Shown one piece after another: positions 1 to 9,231 of a DNA stretch of 64,000 nt. Position numbers and translations under genes: made by a program. The DNA lies in NCBI GenBank assembly GCA_001627335.1, contig LUPK01000002.1, positions 19,406 through 83,405 of the forward strand, given 5' to 3'. Within the stretch, counting starts at the first letter, position 1; every line of letters starts with the position of its first letter. The notes beneath the pieces were generated by a model. The model was not told where the DNA came from and made no database searches. It saw only the letters and a program-made list of their open reading frames with translations. The stretch comes from Nocardioides sp. REDSEA-S33_B3 (GTDB lineage Bacteria; Actinomycetota; Actinomycetes; Propionibacteriales; Nocardioidaceae).

Positions 1-1
1 C

Positions 2-85
2 CGCCGCCGCCCGCTCGCCGCCGGGACCCCCGCCGGGACCCCCGCCGGGACCCCCGCCGGAACCCCCGCCGGAACCCAGGCGTGA
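2..85 (+). CDS. 3' end of an upstream gene with AGTP repeats
   Basis: Only the last 27 codons are visible, in the frame that starts at base 2 and ends at the TGA at 83-85. They read as an Arg/Pro/Leu-rich stretch followed by five Ala-Gly-Thr-Pro-like units, the last ending Thr-Gln-Ala. The TGA overlaps the GTG start of the next gene (GTGA), the usual translational-coupling arrangement in this window, which supports this as a true gene end and not an untranslated repeat. The function cannot be told from the tail; low-complexity Pro/Ala/Thr tails are common at the ends of actinobacterial proteins. The alternative is that the 12-base repeats are non-coding and the methyltransferase frame, which is also open to base 1, extends upstream. 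Confidence 0.55.
   Translation, partial: RRRPLAAGTPAGTPAGTPAGTPAGTQA
20..79 (+). repeat. 12-bp tandem repeat, five copies
   Basis: Five head-to-tail copies of a 12-base unit (GCCGGGACCCCC and close variants, the last degenerate). The unit length is a multiple of three, and in the frame of the upstream partial gene each copy encodes Ala-Gly-Thr-Pro, so the repeat looks like an expandable protein tail. Confidence 0.85.
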
Positions 86-933
86 GCGACCGGCTGCCGC
101 CGGTCACGCCCGACTCCCGCGACCACCCGCCACTGCCCCCGGTCCGGGCCGAGCGGCGCGACGTCGACGAGGCGGAGTCACGCGCGGCCAACGGGCCGGA
201 CTGGGACCGCTACGCCGACGACTACCAGGCCACCCACGGCGAGTTCCTCGGCGACGCCGGCTTCGTGTGGGGTCCCGAGGGGCTCACCGAGGCCGAGGCC
301 GGGGTCCTCGGCGTCGTACGCGACAAGGACGTGCTGGAGGTCGGTTCCGGTGCCGGGCAGTGCTCCCGGTGGGTGCGCGCCCAGGGTGGGCGCGGCATCG
401 GCCTGGACCTCTCCCACCGCCAGCTGCAGCACTCGCGACGGCTGGACGAGGTGACCGGGCTGGCCGTCCCGTCGGTGCGCGGCACCGCGACCGCGCTGCC
501 CTTCCGCGACGCCAGCTTCGACGCGGTCTTCTCCTCCTTCGGGGCGCTGCAGTTCGTCGCCGACCTCGACGACGCGGTCGCGGAGGTCGCGCGGGTGCTC
601 AGGCCCGGCGGCCGGTTCGCCTTCTCCATCACCCACCCCACGCGGTGGATGTTCCCCGACGACCCCGGGGACGAGGGTCTGGTCGCGTCCCAGTCCTACT
701 GGGACCGCCGGCCCTACGTCGAGGTCGACGAGGCCAGCGGCGCGGTGTCCTACGTCGAGCACCACCGCACGCTGGGCGACTGGGTGGCGGTCCTGGCCGC
801 CCACGGCTTCCGCCTCACCACCCTGCTCGAGCCGGAGTGGCCCGAGGGCCACGAGCGCGTCTGGGGCGGCTGGTCGGCCGTCCGGGGCCGGCTCACCCCC
901 GGAACAGCAGTGATCGGGTGCGACCTCGGCTGA
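82..933 (+). CDS. Class I SAM-dependent methyltransferase
   Basis: A 283-residue protein with a Rossmann-type methyltransferase core (Methyltransf_11/25 type). Motif I is seen as VLEVGSGAGQ near residues 85-95, followed by an acidic residue (LDLSHRQL), an ALPFRDASFDAV post-I region and the late RPGG loop (VLRPGGRFAFS) usual in small-molecule and lipid methyltransferases. It starts with GTG overlapping the stop of the preceding frame. The substrate cannot be read from sequence. It sits at the left edge of an envelope-glycan locus, so a glycan or lipid target is possible, but such enzymes are very diverse. Its last codons form one arm of a perfect hairpin that probably ends transcription. Family call firm, function open. 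Confidence 0.85.
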   Translation: MSDRLPPVTPDSRDHPPLPPVRAERRDVDEAESRAANGPDWDRYADDYQATHGEFLGDAGFVWGPEGLTEAEAGVLGVVRDKDVLEVGSGAGQCSRWVRAQGGRGIGLDLSHRQLQHSRRLDEVTGLAVPSVRGTATALPFRDASFDAVFSSFGALQFVADLDDAVAEVARVLRPGGRFAFSITHPTRWMFPDDPGDEGLVASQSYWDRRPYVEVDEASGAVSYVEHHRTLGDWVAVLAAHGFRLTTLLEPEWPEGHERVWGGWSAVRGRLTPGTAVIGCDLG

Positions 934-949
934 GGTCGCACCCGATCAC
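910..949. terminator. Perfect 18-bp hairpin between convergent genes
   Basis: Arms 910-927 and 932-949 are perfectly complementary with a 4-base loop. The left arm encodes the last residues of the methyltransferase and the stop codon lies at the loop. The convergent DUF3068 gene ends 22 bases later, so the hairpin can serve both strands. There is no strong T tract, as is typical of high-GC actinobacteria. Confidence 0.75.
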
Positions 950-971
950 GGGTGCCGGGGGGAGATGAGGG

Positions 972-1889
972 TCAGCGACCGGCGCCGACGACCTCGCGCT
1001 CGCGGTGGGCCACCGGGCGGGCAGCCGGACGACGCATCATCAGGAAGCCGATCACCAGCAGCAGGCCACCGCCGACGAAGCCCACGATCGGCAGCACGAC
1101 CTCGATGACGGTGAGCAGCGACTTGTTGTCCTTGGCGTCGGCGACCGACGAGGCGACCTGGTCCTCGGTGAAGGCCAGCTGCAGGTCGAGGGCGGGGGTG
1201 CCGTCCTCCAGCCAGCGCTGCTGGTCCTCGGTCTGGTTGACGATAGAGCCGGTCTTCGGCTCGACGAAGATCTCCTTGGAGGTGGAGTACGTGCCCTGGG
1301 TGCCGGCGGCGATCTCCGCAGGCGCCTCGACGACGGAGACCTCGTAAACGTAGGCCTCGATGCCACCGATCTCCTCGGTGCGGTCGTAGACGGCGTCGAC
1401 CGCGCGACCGAGCGTGCCGTCCCAGTAGGGGTAGGTCTTCTGCTCGGCGTTGAAGGGCCACTTGTTGACCAGGCCCTCGTGGGGCGTGGCGTCGGCCGGC
1501 AGGTCGATGCCCTCGTTGACGGCCTCGCCGCTGACGCGGTCGGTCGCGAAGACGTCCACCGAGGCGGTGATCATGTCCGCGGAGCCGTCGACGCAGGAGC
1601 GCTCGCCGCCGCGGTCGATCATCACACAGGAGGTGGAGACCCAGGCGACGACGTCGTCGGTCGAGACCTCGCTATCGGTCTTGGTGTCACTGATCGCGAA
1701 GATCGGGTTGCGCACCAGCTCGCCGGTGGAGGCGTCGAGCTTGCCCGCCTCGCCGTCGAGGTAGGTGATGGTCTTGACGTCCACCGGCGTCTTCTCCACC
1801 ACGCCAGGGGCCCACACGAGACCCAGCAGGCCGGCGACGACCAGGAACCCTCCGAGGCCGAAGACGACACGGCCGATCCAACTACGCAC
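972..1889 (-). CDS. DUF3068 (PorA-family) membrane protein
   Basis: A 305-residue protein with one N-terminal membrane segment (about 7-28), a long extracytoplasmic middle and a second membrane segment near 265-287 followed by a short Arg-rich tail. This topology and motifs such as the TITYLDGE stretch match DUF3068, found across actinobacteria; a mycobacterial relative (Rv0227c, from memory) sits in a similar locus next to an acyltransferase and glycosyltransferases. The start is GTG, with a GGGGAGGG ribosome-binding site 5 bases upstream. It converges on the methyltransferase and diverges from the membrane protein at 2028. The molecular function is unknown; a role in envelope glycan or lipid handling is inferred from context only. 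Confidence 0.85.
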   Translation of the reverse strand: MRSWIGRVVFGLGGFLVVAGLLGLVWAPGVVEKTPVDVKTITYLDGEAGKLDASTGELVRNPIFAISDTKTDSEVSTDDVVAWVSTSCVMIDRGGERSCVDGSADMITASVDVFATDRVSGEAVNEGIDLPADATPHEGLVNKWPFNAEQKTYPYWDGTLGRAVDAVYDRTEEIGGIEAYVYEVSVVEAPAEIAAGTQGTYSTSKEIFVEPKTGSIVNQTEDQQRWLEDGTPALDLQLAFTEDQVASSVADAKDNKSLLTVIEVVLPIVGFVGGGLLLVIGFLMMRRPAARPVAHREREVVGAGR

Positions 1890-2015
1890 AATTCCCTCCC
1901 CAGGAAGAAGTCCCGTCCCCTCCCCAGGTGACGGTCATGCAACGGACCCACGCTACTGCACCGCGAACGTTTTCGTGGCATTCGCCACAAACCCCTCCCG
2001 GCCCCCGCGCTGTGC

Positions 2016-2021
2016 GACACT
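2016..2021 (+). promoter_or_regulatory. Weak -10-like hexamer before a GTG start
   Basis: GACACT lies 6 bases before the GTG at 2028, the same distance as the stronger TANNNT hexamers elsewhere in the window. The first base departs from consensus, so this is a tentative leaderless promoter. Confidence 0.35.
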
Positions 2022-2027
2022 CGCGCG

Positions 2028-3866
2028 GTGCGTGGGGTGGAGGCTGCGCGGGACTCCCGTGGTGACGCCGTGTGGGTCCTCGGGCTGCTCATGATCGCCC
2101 TGGCCACGCTGGGCCGTGCCTGGTCGCTCTACGGCTCGTGGTTCTACACCGACGACCACCGGCTGGCCGGTGACGCACTGGCCTCCCGCTCCCCCGCCGA
2201 CCTGCTGGAGCCGTTCGACTCCCAGCTGATGCCGCTGGGACGGGCGCTCGCGTGGGTGGTCACGGCATCGGGCCAGGAGAGCTGGACCGCGGCGGCGACC
2301 ACCACCCTGGTCGCCTCGACGATCGCCGGGCTGACGTGCCTGGTCGCCCTGGTGGTCCTCTTCGGCGCTCGACCAGCCGTTCTCGGCCTCCTGGCCGTCT
2401 ACCTCACCTCGGCACTGACCCTGCCCGCGACGATGTGGTGGGCGGCCTCGCTCAACCAGCTGCCCCTGCAGGCGGTCCTCTGGGGCAGCGTGGCCACCTG
2501 GGTGACCTACCTGCGGACCGGGAGGCTGCGCTGGCTCGCCGCGACGGGCGCGGTGCTGGTCGTCGGCTTCGCGGCGTACGTCAAGACCGCGCTGGTGCTG
2601 CTCCTGCTCGCGGCGCTGCTGGTCGGCTGGTTCACCGGGGGTGGGCCGGTGCGCCGGGTGCGCGAGGCGTTCGCCCGGGCGTGGCCGGCGGCCGTGGCGC
2701 TGGGCCTGGTGGCGGCGACGTACGCCGGCTACTACGCCACGCAGGTGCCGCAGGTGGTCGAGGAGGAGGTCGACGCCTCGGTCGCGGGCGACCTCGCCTG
2801 GCAGATGCTCGGGCGCACCCTGCCGACCATGCTGCTCGGCGGACCGTGGCGGTGGTCGAGCGACAACCCGCCGGTCAGCCGGGCCGACGCTCCCCCGGTC
2901 GCCGTCCTGCTCTCCTGGCTGGTGCTCGTCGGGCTGGCCGTCTGGCTGTGGCGTCGACGGACCCGCACCGGACGCTGCTGGCTGCTGCTGGGCGGCTACG
3001 CGCTGCTGGCCTACCTCCTGGTGGCGACCAGCCGGGCGCAGGTGATCGGCGCGGTGATCGGCACCGAGCCGCGCTACCTCACCGACGTCGCGCCGGTCGC
3101 CGTGCTGGCGCTGGGCCTGGCGGCACTCGGCCTCCCCGGGGCGCCCGGGTCCTCCGCCTCCCGTGACGCGACGGCGACCGACCCGGTCCCTCGCCCTGTC
3201 GCCCTCCCTGTCGCTCGCCCTGTCGCCCGCGCGGCGACGCCGGTGCTCCTCGCAGCCGTGGTGCTCGGCGGGCTCCTGTCCTCGTGGGGCTACGTGCACG
3301 TGTGGCACACCGACAACCCGGGCCGGGACTACCTCACCACCGCCACCGACTCGCTGGCGGGCGCCGGACCCGTCGACGTCGCGGACACGGTGGTGCCCGA
3401 CGAGGTCGTGCCCGGCTACCACTTCCCACGCAACACCACGGCCTACCTCCTGCCGCTGCTGGTCGACAACGCGCGGTTCCCCGCCGCCAGCGAGGACCTC
3501 CACGTGCTCGCCGACGACGGCCGCCTCGTGCCTGCCGGCGTCGAGGGCGAGATCCGCTCCGGGGCGGGCCCCGAGGAGGGCTGCGGGTGGCGGGTGCGGT
3601 CGGGGTGGACGACCGTGCCGCTGTCCGGGGAGACGATCGACCTGGTCTGGTGGCTGCGCATCGGCTACCTCGCCTCGACCGGCACCGACGTGCTGGTGCA
3701 GGTCGACGGTGGCGACCCGGTGCGCGCGCCGGTCGTGCAGGGACTGGGCGAGGTGCTGGTGCGCGTCGAGGGCGGCTTCGACAGCGTGCGGTTGGGCGGA
3801 CTGCCCGAGGGCGAGACACTGTGCGTCGACGAGGTCGTCGTCGGGGAGCTGGAGGTGGCGCGATGA
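2028..3866 (+). CDS. Multi-span membrane protein, GT-C-like
   Basis: A 612-residue protein with roughly ten hydrophobic segments in the first 430 residues and a soluble, probably extracytoplasmic, C-terminal domain of about 180 residues. A FYTDDHR stretch in the first loop (about 40-46) recalls the acidic first-loop motif of GT-C polyprenyl-phosphate-dependent glycosyltransferases. I cannot assign it to a named family. Its stop overlaps the start of the acyltransferase (ATGA), so the two are co-translated, and the surroundings are envelope-glycan genes. A part in extracytoplasmic glycan assembly is therefore reasonable but inferred. The GTG start is chosen because no Shine-Dalgarno is visible and a -10-like hexamer lies 6 bases upstream. 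Confidence 0.7.
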   Translation: MRGVEAARDSRGDAVWVLGLLMIALATLGRAWSLYGSWFYTDDHRLAGDALASRSPADLLEPFDSQLMPLGRALAWVVTASGQESWTAAATTTLVASTIAGLTCLVALVVLFGARPAVLGLLAVYLTSALTLPATMWWAASLNQLPLQAVLWGSVATWVTYLRTGRLRWLAATGAVLVVGFAAYVKTALVLLLLAALLVGWFTGGGPVRRVREAFARAWPAAVALGLVAATYAGYYATQVPQVVEEEVDASVAGDLAWQMLGRTLPTMLLGGPWRWSSDNPPVSRADAPPVAVLLSWLVLVGLAVWLWRRRTRTGRCWLLLGGYALLAYLLVATSRAQVIGAVIGTEPRYLTDVAPVAVLALGLAALGLPGAPGSSASRDATATDPVPRPVALPVARPVARAATPVLLAAVVLGGLLSSWGYVHVWHTDNPGRDYLTTATDSLAGAGPVDVADTVVPDEVVPGYHFPRNTTAYLLPLLVDNARFPAASEDLHVLADDGRLVPAGVEGEIRSGAGPEEGCGWRVRSGWTTVPLSGETIDLVWWLRIGYLASTGTDVLVQVDGGDPVRAPVVQGLGEVLVRVEGGFDSVRLGGLPEGETLCVDEVVVGELEVAR

Positions 3867-5113
3867 GCACGGTGGACCGGGCAACCACCCCCGCGGTCGA
3901 GACGCCGCCGGAGACGGCCACGACCTTCCCGCACGTGGACACGCTCCGCGCGGTCGGAGCGCTGGCCGTGCTGACCACGCACGTGGGCTTCTGGTCGGCG
4001 TCCTACGGCACCAACGGCACCGTCGGCGCCCTCCTCGCGCGCCTCGACGTGGGTGTCGCGCTGTTCTTCACCCTCAGCGGGTTCCTGCTCTCGCGCGCCT
4101 GGCTGAGCCGGGCGGCTGATGGTCGTGCCGCTCCCCGGACGGGCCACTACCTGTGGAAGCGCGCGCTGCGCATCCTGCCGGTGTACGTCGTGACCGTGAC
4201 CCTCGCGCTCGCCCTCATCGACGCCAACAGGGGGCTGGGCTGGGGCGACCGACTGGCGACGTACCTCATGGCCTCGACGCTGGTCGACGCGACGTTCCCG
4301 GCCGGGCTCACGCACATGTGGAGCCTCGCGGTCGAGCTGCACTTCTACCTCCTGCTGCCGCTGCTGATGCTGCTCGGCGTCGGCCGCACCCTGCGACCGG
4401 CCCGCGTGGTCGCCCTGCTGGTCGTGCTCACCGCGCTGAGCACCTGGTGGCACCTCCACGGCGGGGCGTGGGCGCTCGGCGACAGCCTGGTGGCGACCCC
4501 GCAGTGGCTCGTCGGCTACCTCGACTGGTTCGCCGTCGGTATCGGCCTCGCGCTCGCCTCCGTGCTGCACGAGCACGGCCGGGGCGGCCGTGTCGTCGCC
4601 GGGCTGCGCTCGCTGGCGGCGCAGCCGGGGGTGTGCTGGCTGCTGGCCGGCTCCCTCATGCTGGTCGCGACCACGCCCCTGGCGGGCCCGCTGGTCCTCG
4701 ACCCGCCCACCGACGCCGAGGCGCTCACCAAGAACCTGCTCTTCGCCGCCGTCGGCGGCCTCGTCGTGCTGCCGGCCGTCATGCGCGAGGTGCCGGCCAC
4801 CCCCACGACCTACGACCGGGTCCTGCTGCACCCGGCGGCCCGGCACCTCGGCTTCACGTCGTACGGGCTGTTCTGCCTGCACGTACCGGTGCTGCACCTG
4901 CTCACCGCCACCACGGCGTGGGAGCCGTTCCAGGTCGACTTCTGGCCGCTGTGGATCGCCACCCTGGTCGTCAGCGTCGTCGCGGCCGAGCTGGCCTACC
5001 GGCTCGTGGAGCGACCCGCGCTGCGTCTGAAGGGTCGCCACCCGCTGGCCCGTCGCCGGGAGGAGTCGGCCGCCATCGCGAGCGCCCCGAGCACCGGCAC
5101 CAGCGCCAGGTAG
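3863..5113 (+). CDS. Membrane acyltransferase (Acyl_transf_3 family)
   Basis: A 416-residue protein with about ten membrane spans typical of acyltransferase family 3, which O-acylates sugars, lipids or antibiotics at the membrane. The first part carries the [13 protein letters not shown] and [11 protein letters not shown] signatures, an RALRILPVY basic motif and [13 protein letters not shown], all usual in the family; the C-terminal span ends in LVERPALRL. The ATG overlaps the preceding stop (ATGA). The last 118 bases run into the 3' end of the convergent aftD-like gene. In mycobacteria a related gene lies in a comparable locus (Rv0228, from memory), so decoration of an arabinan or other envelope glycan is plausible but not shown. 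Confidence 0.88.
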   Translation: MSTVDRATTPAVETPPETATTFPHVDTLRAVGALAVLTTHVGFWSASYGTNGTVGALLARLDVGVALFFTLSGFLLSRAWLSRAADGRAAPRTGHYLWKRALRILPVYVVTVTLALALIDANRGLGWGDRLATYLMASTLVDATFPAGLTHMWSLAVELHFYLLLPLLMLLGVGRTLRPARVVALLVVLTALSTWWHLHGGAWALGDSLVATPQWLVGYLDWFAVGIGLALASVLHEHGRGGRVVAGLRSLAAQPGVCWLLAGSLMLVATTPLAGPLVLDPPTDAEALTKNLLFAAVGGLVVLPAVMREVPATPTTYDRVLLHPAARHLGFTSYGLFCLHVPVLHLLTATTAWEPFQVDFWPLWIATLVVSVVAAELAYRLVERPALRLKGRHPLARRREESAAIASAPSTGTSAR

Positions 5114-8100
5114 GACGGCCAGGCCAGCGCCCCCGCCCAGCCGTCGGGGTCGCCCCACGGCCGGACGGCGTACGCCGCCCCCATCGCCAGCAACGGGCCC
5201 GCCAGCACCCATGGGAGCGCCTCCGCTGCTGCCGGGACGCGACGCAGCAGCACGGGCACGAGCAGGCCGAGCACGGCACCGAGGGCAGCACCGACGGTCC
5301 CGGCCAGCAGGCCACCGACCAGCGTGGCGGTGAGCCCCGCCACGAACGGGCCGTGTCGTCGGGTGCCCAGCGCGGCCGGGCCGACGGGCTGCGCCCGGCG
5401 GCCTCGACGCCAGGTGGCGACGAGGGTCCCGAGGAGCAGCAGGACCAGGGTCAGCGCCCCCAGGCCGAGCCCGGCACGGTAGGGCAGGTCCGGGCCGAAC
5501 GTGGCCACGACCCGGGTGTCCTCGGCGGGCGGCGCCGGCACCAGCCACGCCTGCTGCCAGCCGTCGACGGTCAGGTCACCCAGGCTCCCGCCCACTGCGC
5601 CGCCCGAGGGGCCGTCGAGCTCGGCGGACCAGCCGGGGTTGGCGTTCTCGCGGGAGACCAGGACCCCGCCGCGTCCTTCCGGCAGGTCGAAGACCCGGGT
5701 CGCCGGCTCCTCAGCGACGGCGACCGGGGCCGGGTCCGGGCCGGAGGGCAGCGACCCGAGGACCACCGACACCGCCTCCACCGCGGCGGTGTCGGTCATC
5801 CGGATGCGCGTCTCCCCCGCCGTGAGCACGAGGGCGGGCTCGCGGCGCACGTCCCGACCGCACGGGCGCAGCTCGACGTCGTCGCCGGCCAGCAGCGTGG
5901 CGGGCGCGGCCACCAGGCGTGTCGGCACGACCCGGTCCCCCACCTCGAGGTCGGGGCCGGTGCCGCAGGAGAACCGACGGGGCTCCAACGACGGCTTCAG
6001 CGGCTCGTACGGCACCCCGAGCAGGCGCAGCTCGCTGATGCCGGCGCCGACCGGGCGTCCGACGCCGTCGAAGCCGAGGTCGCGGGTGGGCTCGGTGCCG
6101 AGCACCTGCAGGCGCAGCCGGTCGGTCGTCACCGGGTCCTCGGACAGGTCCGCCCGCCCCTCGACCAGGTCGACGTCGCGGGTGCCGCCGGGCCAGGTGA
6201 GCCGGAGCGCGGTCGGCCGGGACGCTGCGGTGTCGGGGTCGAGGCGGACGCGCAGGCCGGCGACGTCGCGCTCCTCCAGCCACGACACCTCGAGCGACGG
6301 GAAGTCCTCGGCGGGGTCCGCCACCCAGGTGGTCCCGGGGTCGCCGTCGATGGCGGCGAGCGCGCCGGCCCGGGGGTCCTCGACCGCGGTGGACGAGGCG
6401 CGCGCCGCGATGGCCCGTCCCTCGACCACGAGCGAGTCGAGCGCGGCCCCGGCGCGGGGTCGACCCCGCAGCGTCACCTCGTCGTACGTCGCCTCCGCGG
6501 GCAGCGTCACCACCCGGTCCAGGCCGTCGGGCTCCTCGTCCTCGACGGCTCGGCGCGAGTCGCAGCGGGTCTCCTCGCGGGTGCGTCGCAGGTCGGAGGC
6601 GACCACGCAGCCGGTCCGGGGATCACGGTCGGCCCGCAGAGCGATGACGTCGGGCTGGTCCCACACGGAGAGCCAGGACTCGGGGACGGCGGGCAGCACC
6701 CACGGACGTCGTACGTCGAGGTCGGGGACCTCGACCTCCGCGAGGTGCAGCGGCCGGTCCGGCACGGCAGACTCGACCCGCAGCGTCGTCGTGGGCCCGC
6801 CGTCGAGGAGGACCGCGCGGGTCTGACCGGGTCCGAGCGCGAGCTCCTCGGTCACTCCCGTGTCGGTGACGACCCGGACCCGCTGGTCCTCGAGCGCCTC
6901 GGGTCCACCGGTGATCGTCAGCCGCTCGACCGCACGCTCCTCCTCGAGGGTCACCTCCCACCACTGGGTGCCGGCGGCGAAGGGGCCGGTCCGGAAGGCG
7001 GTGCGCGGGTCCCCGTCCAGGGCCGCCCAGGGCTGCGCGCCACGGCGCACCGGACCCAGCGAGCTGGTCCAGGCGTCGGAGGAGGACGCGTCGAGCGCGG
7101 CGACCCCCTCGAGCCGCGCGGTGGTGCGCCAGCGCGCGTCCTGTGCCGGGTCCCCGATCTCGTAGTCGCGGGTGGGGTTGCCGTTGCGGCGCGGCGCGCC
7201 CGGCTCCAGGACCGGGCTGTCGGCGTCATGGGTGCGCGCGAACGCGTGCTCGCGCAGCCGGAGCCCGTCGGTGAGCACCAGCGGGCCCAGGACCGAGCGG
7301 AGGTCGTCGGCACTGGCGGACCCGAGGTCCTCGGGAAGGTCGACCGCCAGCACGCCGGGCCGCTCGTCCACGGCGCCGAGGTCCGCGAGGTCCGCGAGGT
7401 CCTCGGGCCCACCCACGACCACCGGGAGGTCCTCGGCCAGGACCGCCCGCTCGGCCCCCTCCACGGCCCACACCTCGACGGCGCGGTAGCGGGTCTGCCA
7501 GCCGCCGCCGACCACGACGCGCTCGCCCCCGGCGCCCTCGAGGCGCGCCTCGCCACCGAGGACCGGGCCGAAGGTCTCGGCCACCACGAGTCCCGGGGAG
7601 TCCTGCAGGGCCTGGCGCACCAGCAGCGGGTCGGGCACGTCGTCCGCGCGGGTCAGGTCGTTGCGCACCACCACGTAGCGCACCCCCGCCCGGGCGAGGG
7701 CGTCGGCGAGCCCGGGCGACCCGCGACCCTCGGCCAGGCGCCGCTCGATGCCGTCGAGCATCCGGACCTGCCCGGCCGGGACGAGGGGCACGACGTTGCG
7801 CACCGCCCAGCGGGAGTCCGCCAGCCACTGCAGCGGCTCGTCGTCGGGTGAGCCCCACTGGTAGCGACCGAACCCCGAGCCGGGCACCAGCAGCGCGGTC
7901 GCGTCCCCCTCGGTCGCGTCCTGCTCGTCCAACCACTGCGCGGTCGCGGACCAGTAGCCCGGCACGGCCACCACCGGCTCGCGAGGGGCGATCCGTCCGG
8001 TGAGGGCGGGCATCGCGCCGGCCACCACGACGGCGACCGCGGTCGCGGTGAGGACGGCGGTGCTCAGCCGCTGCTGACGGGTGGCACCGGAGCCGGTGCT

Positions 8101-9231
8101 CGACCCCGCGCGGAGCTGCTCGACGGCGTACGCGAGACCGATGACGAGGGGCAGCCGGATGATCGGGTCGAACTTGTGCACGTTGCGGATCGGCGAGAGG
8201 ACGCCGTCGAGCAGGTCGTGCAGGGTCGCCGCGCCCCAACCCTGGACCGCGCCCTCGTGGCCGAGCGTGACCAGGACGAGCCCCACCGCCAGACCGCGGG
8301 CGAGGAACGCCCGGTGGGGGTTGCTGCGCAGCACCATCCCCGCGCAGCCGAGGAGCAGCAGCACCCCGGCGTCGAGCGCGAGGTAGGGCGTGCTCAGCAG
8401 GTCGCGCCCGGCCCGGGAGGTGGTGTCGATGTAGGCGACCCAGTTCGAGGTGCCGCGCAGGGCGTCGGCGACCGTCGTGGGGAACGTCGTGACCGAGGCC
8501 GTCTCGATCCAGTCCAGGAAGGGCGGGCTGTAGGCACCCATCACCGCCAGGGGGACCAGCCACCACAGCGTGCCGAGGAAGGTGAACACCGGCCACCAGA
8601 GCATGAGCGCGCGACGGCGCGGACCGCGCGTGCGGGTCAGCAGCCACACGACGCCGAGCGGGATGACCGCGAAGGCGGCCGCGGCGTTGATGCCTCCGAC
8701 GCACGCGACCGCGACACCGGCCCAGGCCGCTGCCAGGCGCGGGGAGCCACGCTCGGCGCCCACGACCAGGGGCAGCAGCACCCACGGCGCCAGCGCCATC
8801 GGCCAGCTCTCGCTAGAGATGGGCCCCAGCGTGGTGAGCATCCGCGGCGAGAGGGCGTAGGCGACGCCGGCAAGCAGGCAGGCGAGGTCGCTGCGCACCC
8901 CGAGCGCCCGCACCAGCCGGGCGGTCCCGGCGAAGGCGACCGCGAGGACCAGCCCCCACCACAGCCGCTGCACCACCCATCCCGGCAGCCCGGCGAGGAC
9001 GCCGGTCAGGAAGAACGGGGCGGTCGGGAAGAGGTACCCGTAGGCCTGGTTCTGCAGCTGTCCGAACGCGCCCTCGCCGTCCCAGAGGTGCAGGGCGCGC
9101 ACGACGAAGTCACCCGGTGCGGCGACCAGGTCGAACTTGGTGTCGGCCACGAGGTAGCCGGGGTCCTGGGTGAACGCGAGGCCGAGGAGCAGCCCGCACC
9201 CCGCCAGCACCCGCCAGGCGAAGGTGCTCAT
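4996..9231 (-). CDS. aftD: AftD-like arabinofuranosyltransferase (DUF3367)
   Basis: A 1411-residue GT-C-type membrane glycosyltransferase, close to the roughly 1400 residues of mycobacterial AftD, which adds alpha-1,3-linked arabinofuranose from decaprenyl-phosphoarabinose outside the membrane. The N-terminal third holds a first membrane span, a long first loop with the ADTKFDL acidic motif and NQAYGYLFPTAPFF, then many spans. The middle is a large extracytoplasmic part with discoidin/carbohydrate-binding-like beta domains (stretches such as WWEVTL). Several spans close the C-terminus. The ATG at 9231-9229 shares its A with the stop of the methyltransferase upstream (TGATG), so an upstream extension of the frame to 9498 is rejected. 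Which glycan it modifies in an organism probably lacking mycolates is unknown. Confidence 0.88.
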   Translation of the reverse strand: MSTFAWRVLAGCGLLLGLAFTQDPGYLVADTKFDLVAAPGDFVVRALHLWDGEGAFGQLQNQAYGYLFPTAPFFLTGVLAGLPGWVVQRLWWGLVLAVAFAGTARLVRALGVRSDLACLLAGVAYALSPRMLTTLGPISSESWPMALAPWVLLPLVVGAERGSPRLAAAWAGVAVACVGGINAAAAFAVIPLGVVWLLTRTRGPRRRALMLWWPVFTFLGTLWWLVPLAVMGAYSPPFLDWIETASVTTFPTTVADALRGTSNWVAYIDTTSRAGRDLLSTPYLALDAGVLLLLGCAGMVLRSNPHRAFLARGLAVGLVLVTLGHEGAVQGWGAATLHDLLDGVLSPIRNVHKFDPIIRLPLVIGLAYAVEQLRAGSSTGSGATRQQRLSTAVLTATAVAVVVAGAMPALTGRIAPREPVVAVPGYWSATAQWLDEQDATEGDATALLVPGSGFGRYQWGSPDDEPLQWLADSRWAVRNVVPLVPAGQVRMLDGIERRLAEGRGSPGLADALARAGVRYVVVRNDLTRADDVPDPLLVRQALQDSPGLVVAETFGPVLGGEARLEGAGGERVVVGGGWQTRYRAVEVWAVEGAERAVLAEDLPVVVGGPEDLADLADLGAVDERPGVLAVDLPEDLGSASADDLRSVLGPLVLTDGLRLREHAFARTHDADSPVLEPGAPRRNGNPTRDYEIGDPAQDARWRTTARLEGVAALDASSSDAWTSSLGPVRRGAQPWAALDGDPRTAFRTGPFAAGTQWWEVTLEEERAVERLTITGGPEALEDQRVRVVTDTGVTEELALGPGQTRAVLLDGGPTTTLRVESAVPDRPLHLAEVEVPDLDVRRPWVLPAVPESWLSVWDQPDVIALRADRDPRTGCVVASDLRRTREETRCDSRRAVEDEEPDGLDRVVTLPAEATYDEVTLRGRPRAGAALDSLVVEGRAIAARASSTAVEDPRAGALAAIDGDPGTTWVADPAEDFPSLEVSWLEERDVAGLRVRLDPDTAASRPTALRLTWPGGTRDVDLVEGRADLSEDPVTTDRLRLQVLGTEPTRDLGFDGVGRPVGAGISELRLLGVPYEPLKPSLEPRRFSCGTGPDLEVGDRVVPTRLVAAPATLLAGDDVELRPCGRDVRREPALVLTAGETRIRMTDTAAVEAVSVVLGSLPSGPDPAPVAVAEEPATRVFDLPEGRGGVLVSRENANPGWSAELDGPSGGAVGGSLGDLTVDGWQQAWLVPAPPAEDTRVVATFGPDLPYRAGLGLGALTLVLLLLGTLVATWRRGRRAQPVGPAALGTRRHGPFVAGLTATLVGGLLAGTVGAALGAVLGLLVPVLLRRVPAAAEALPWVLAGPLLAMGAAYAVRPWGDPDGWAGALAWPSYLALVPVLGALAMAADSSRRRASGWRPFRRSAGRSTSR

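Noticed and set aside
4153..7851. A 1232-codon plus-strand frame opposite aftD
   Set aside because: Low-complexity Arg/Pro/Ala translation and no relatives recognised; a shadow of the AftD-like gene.
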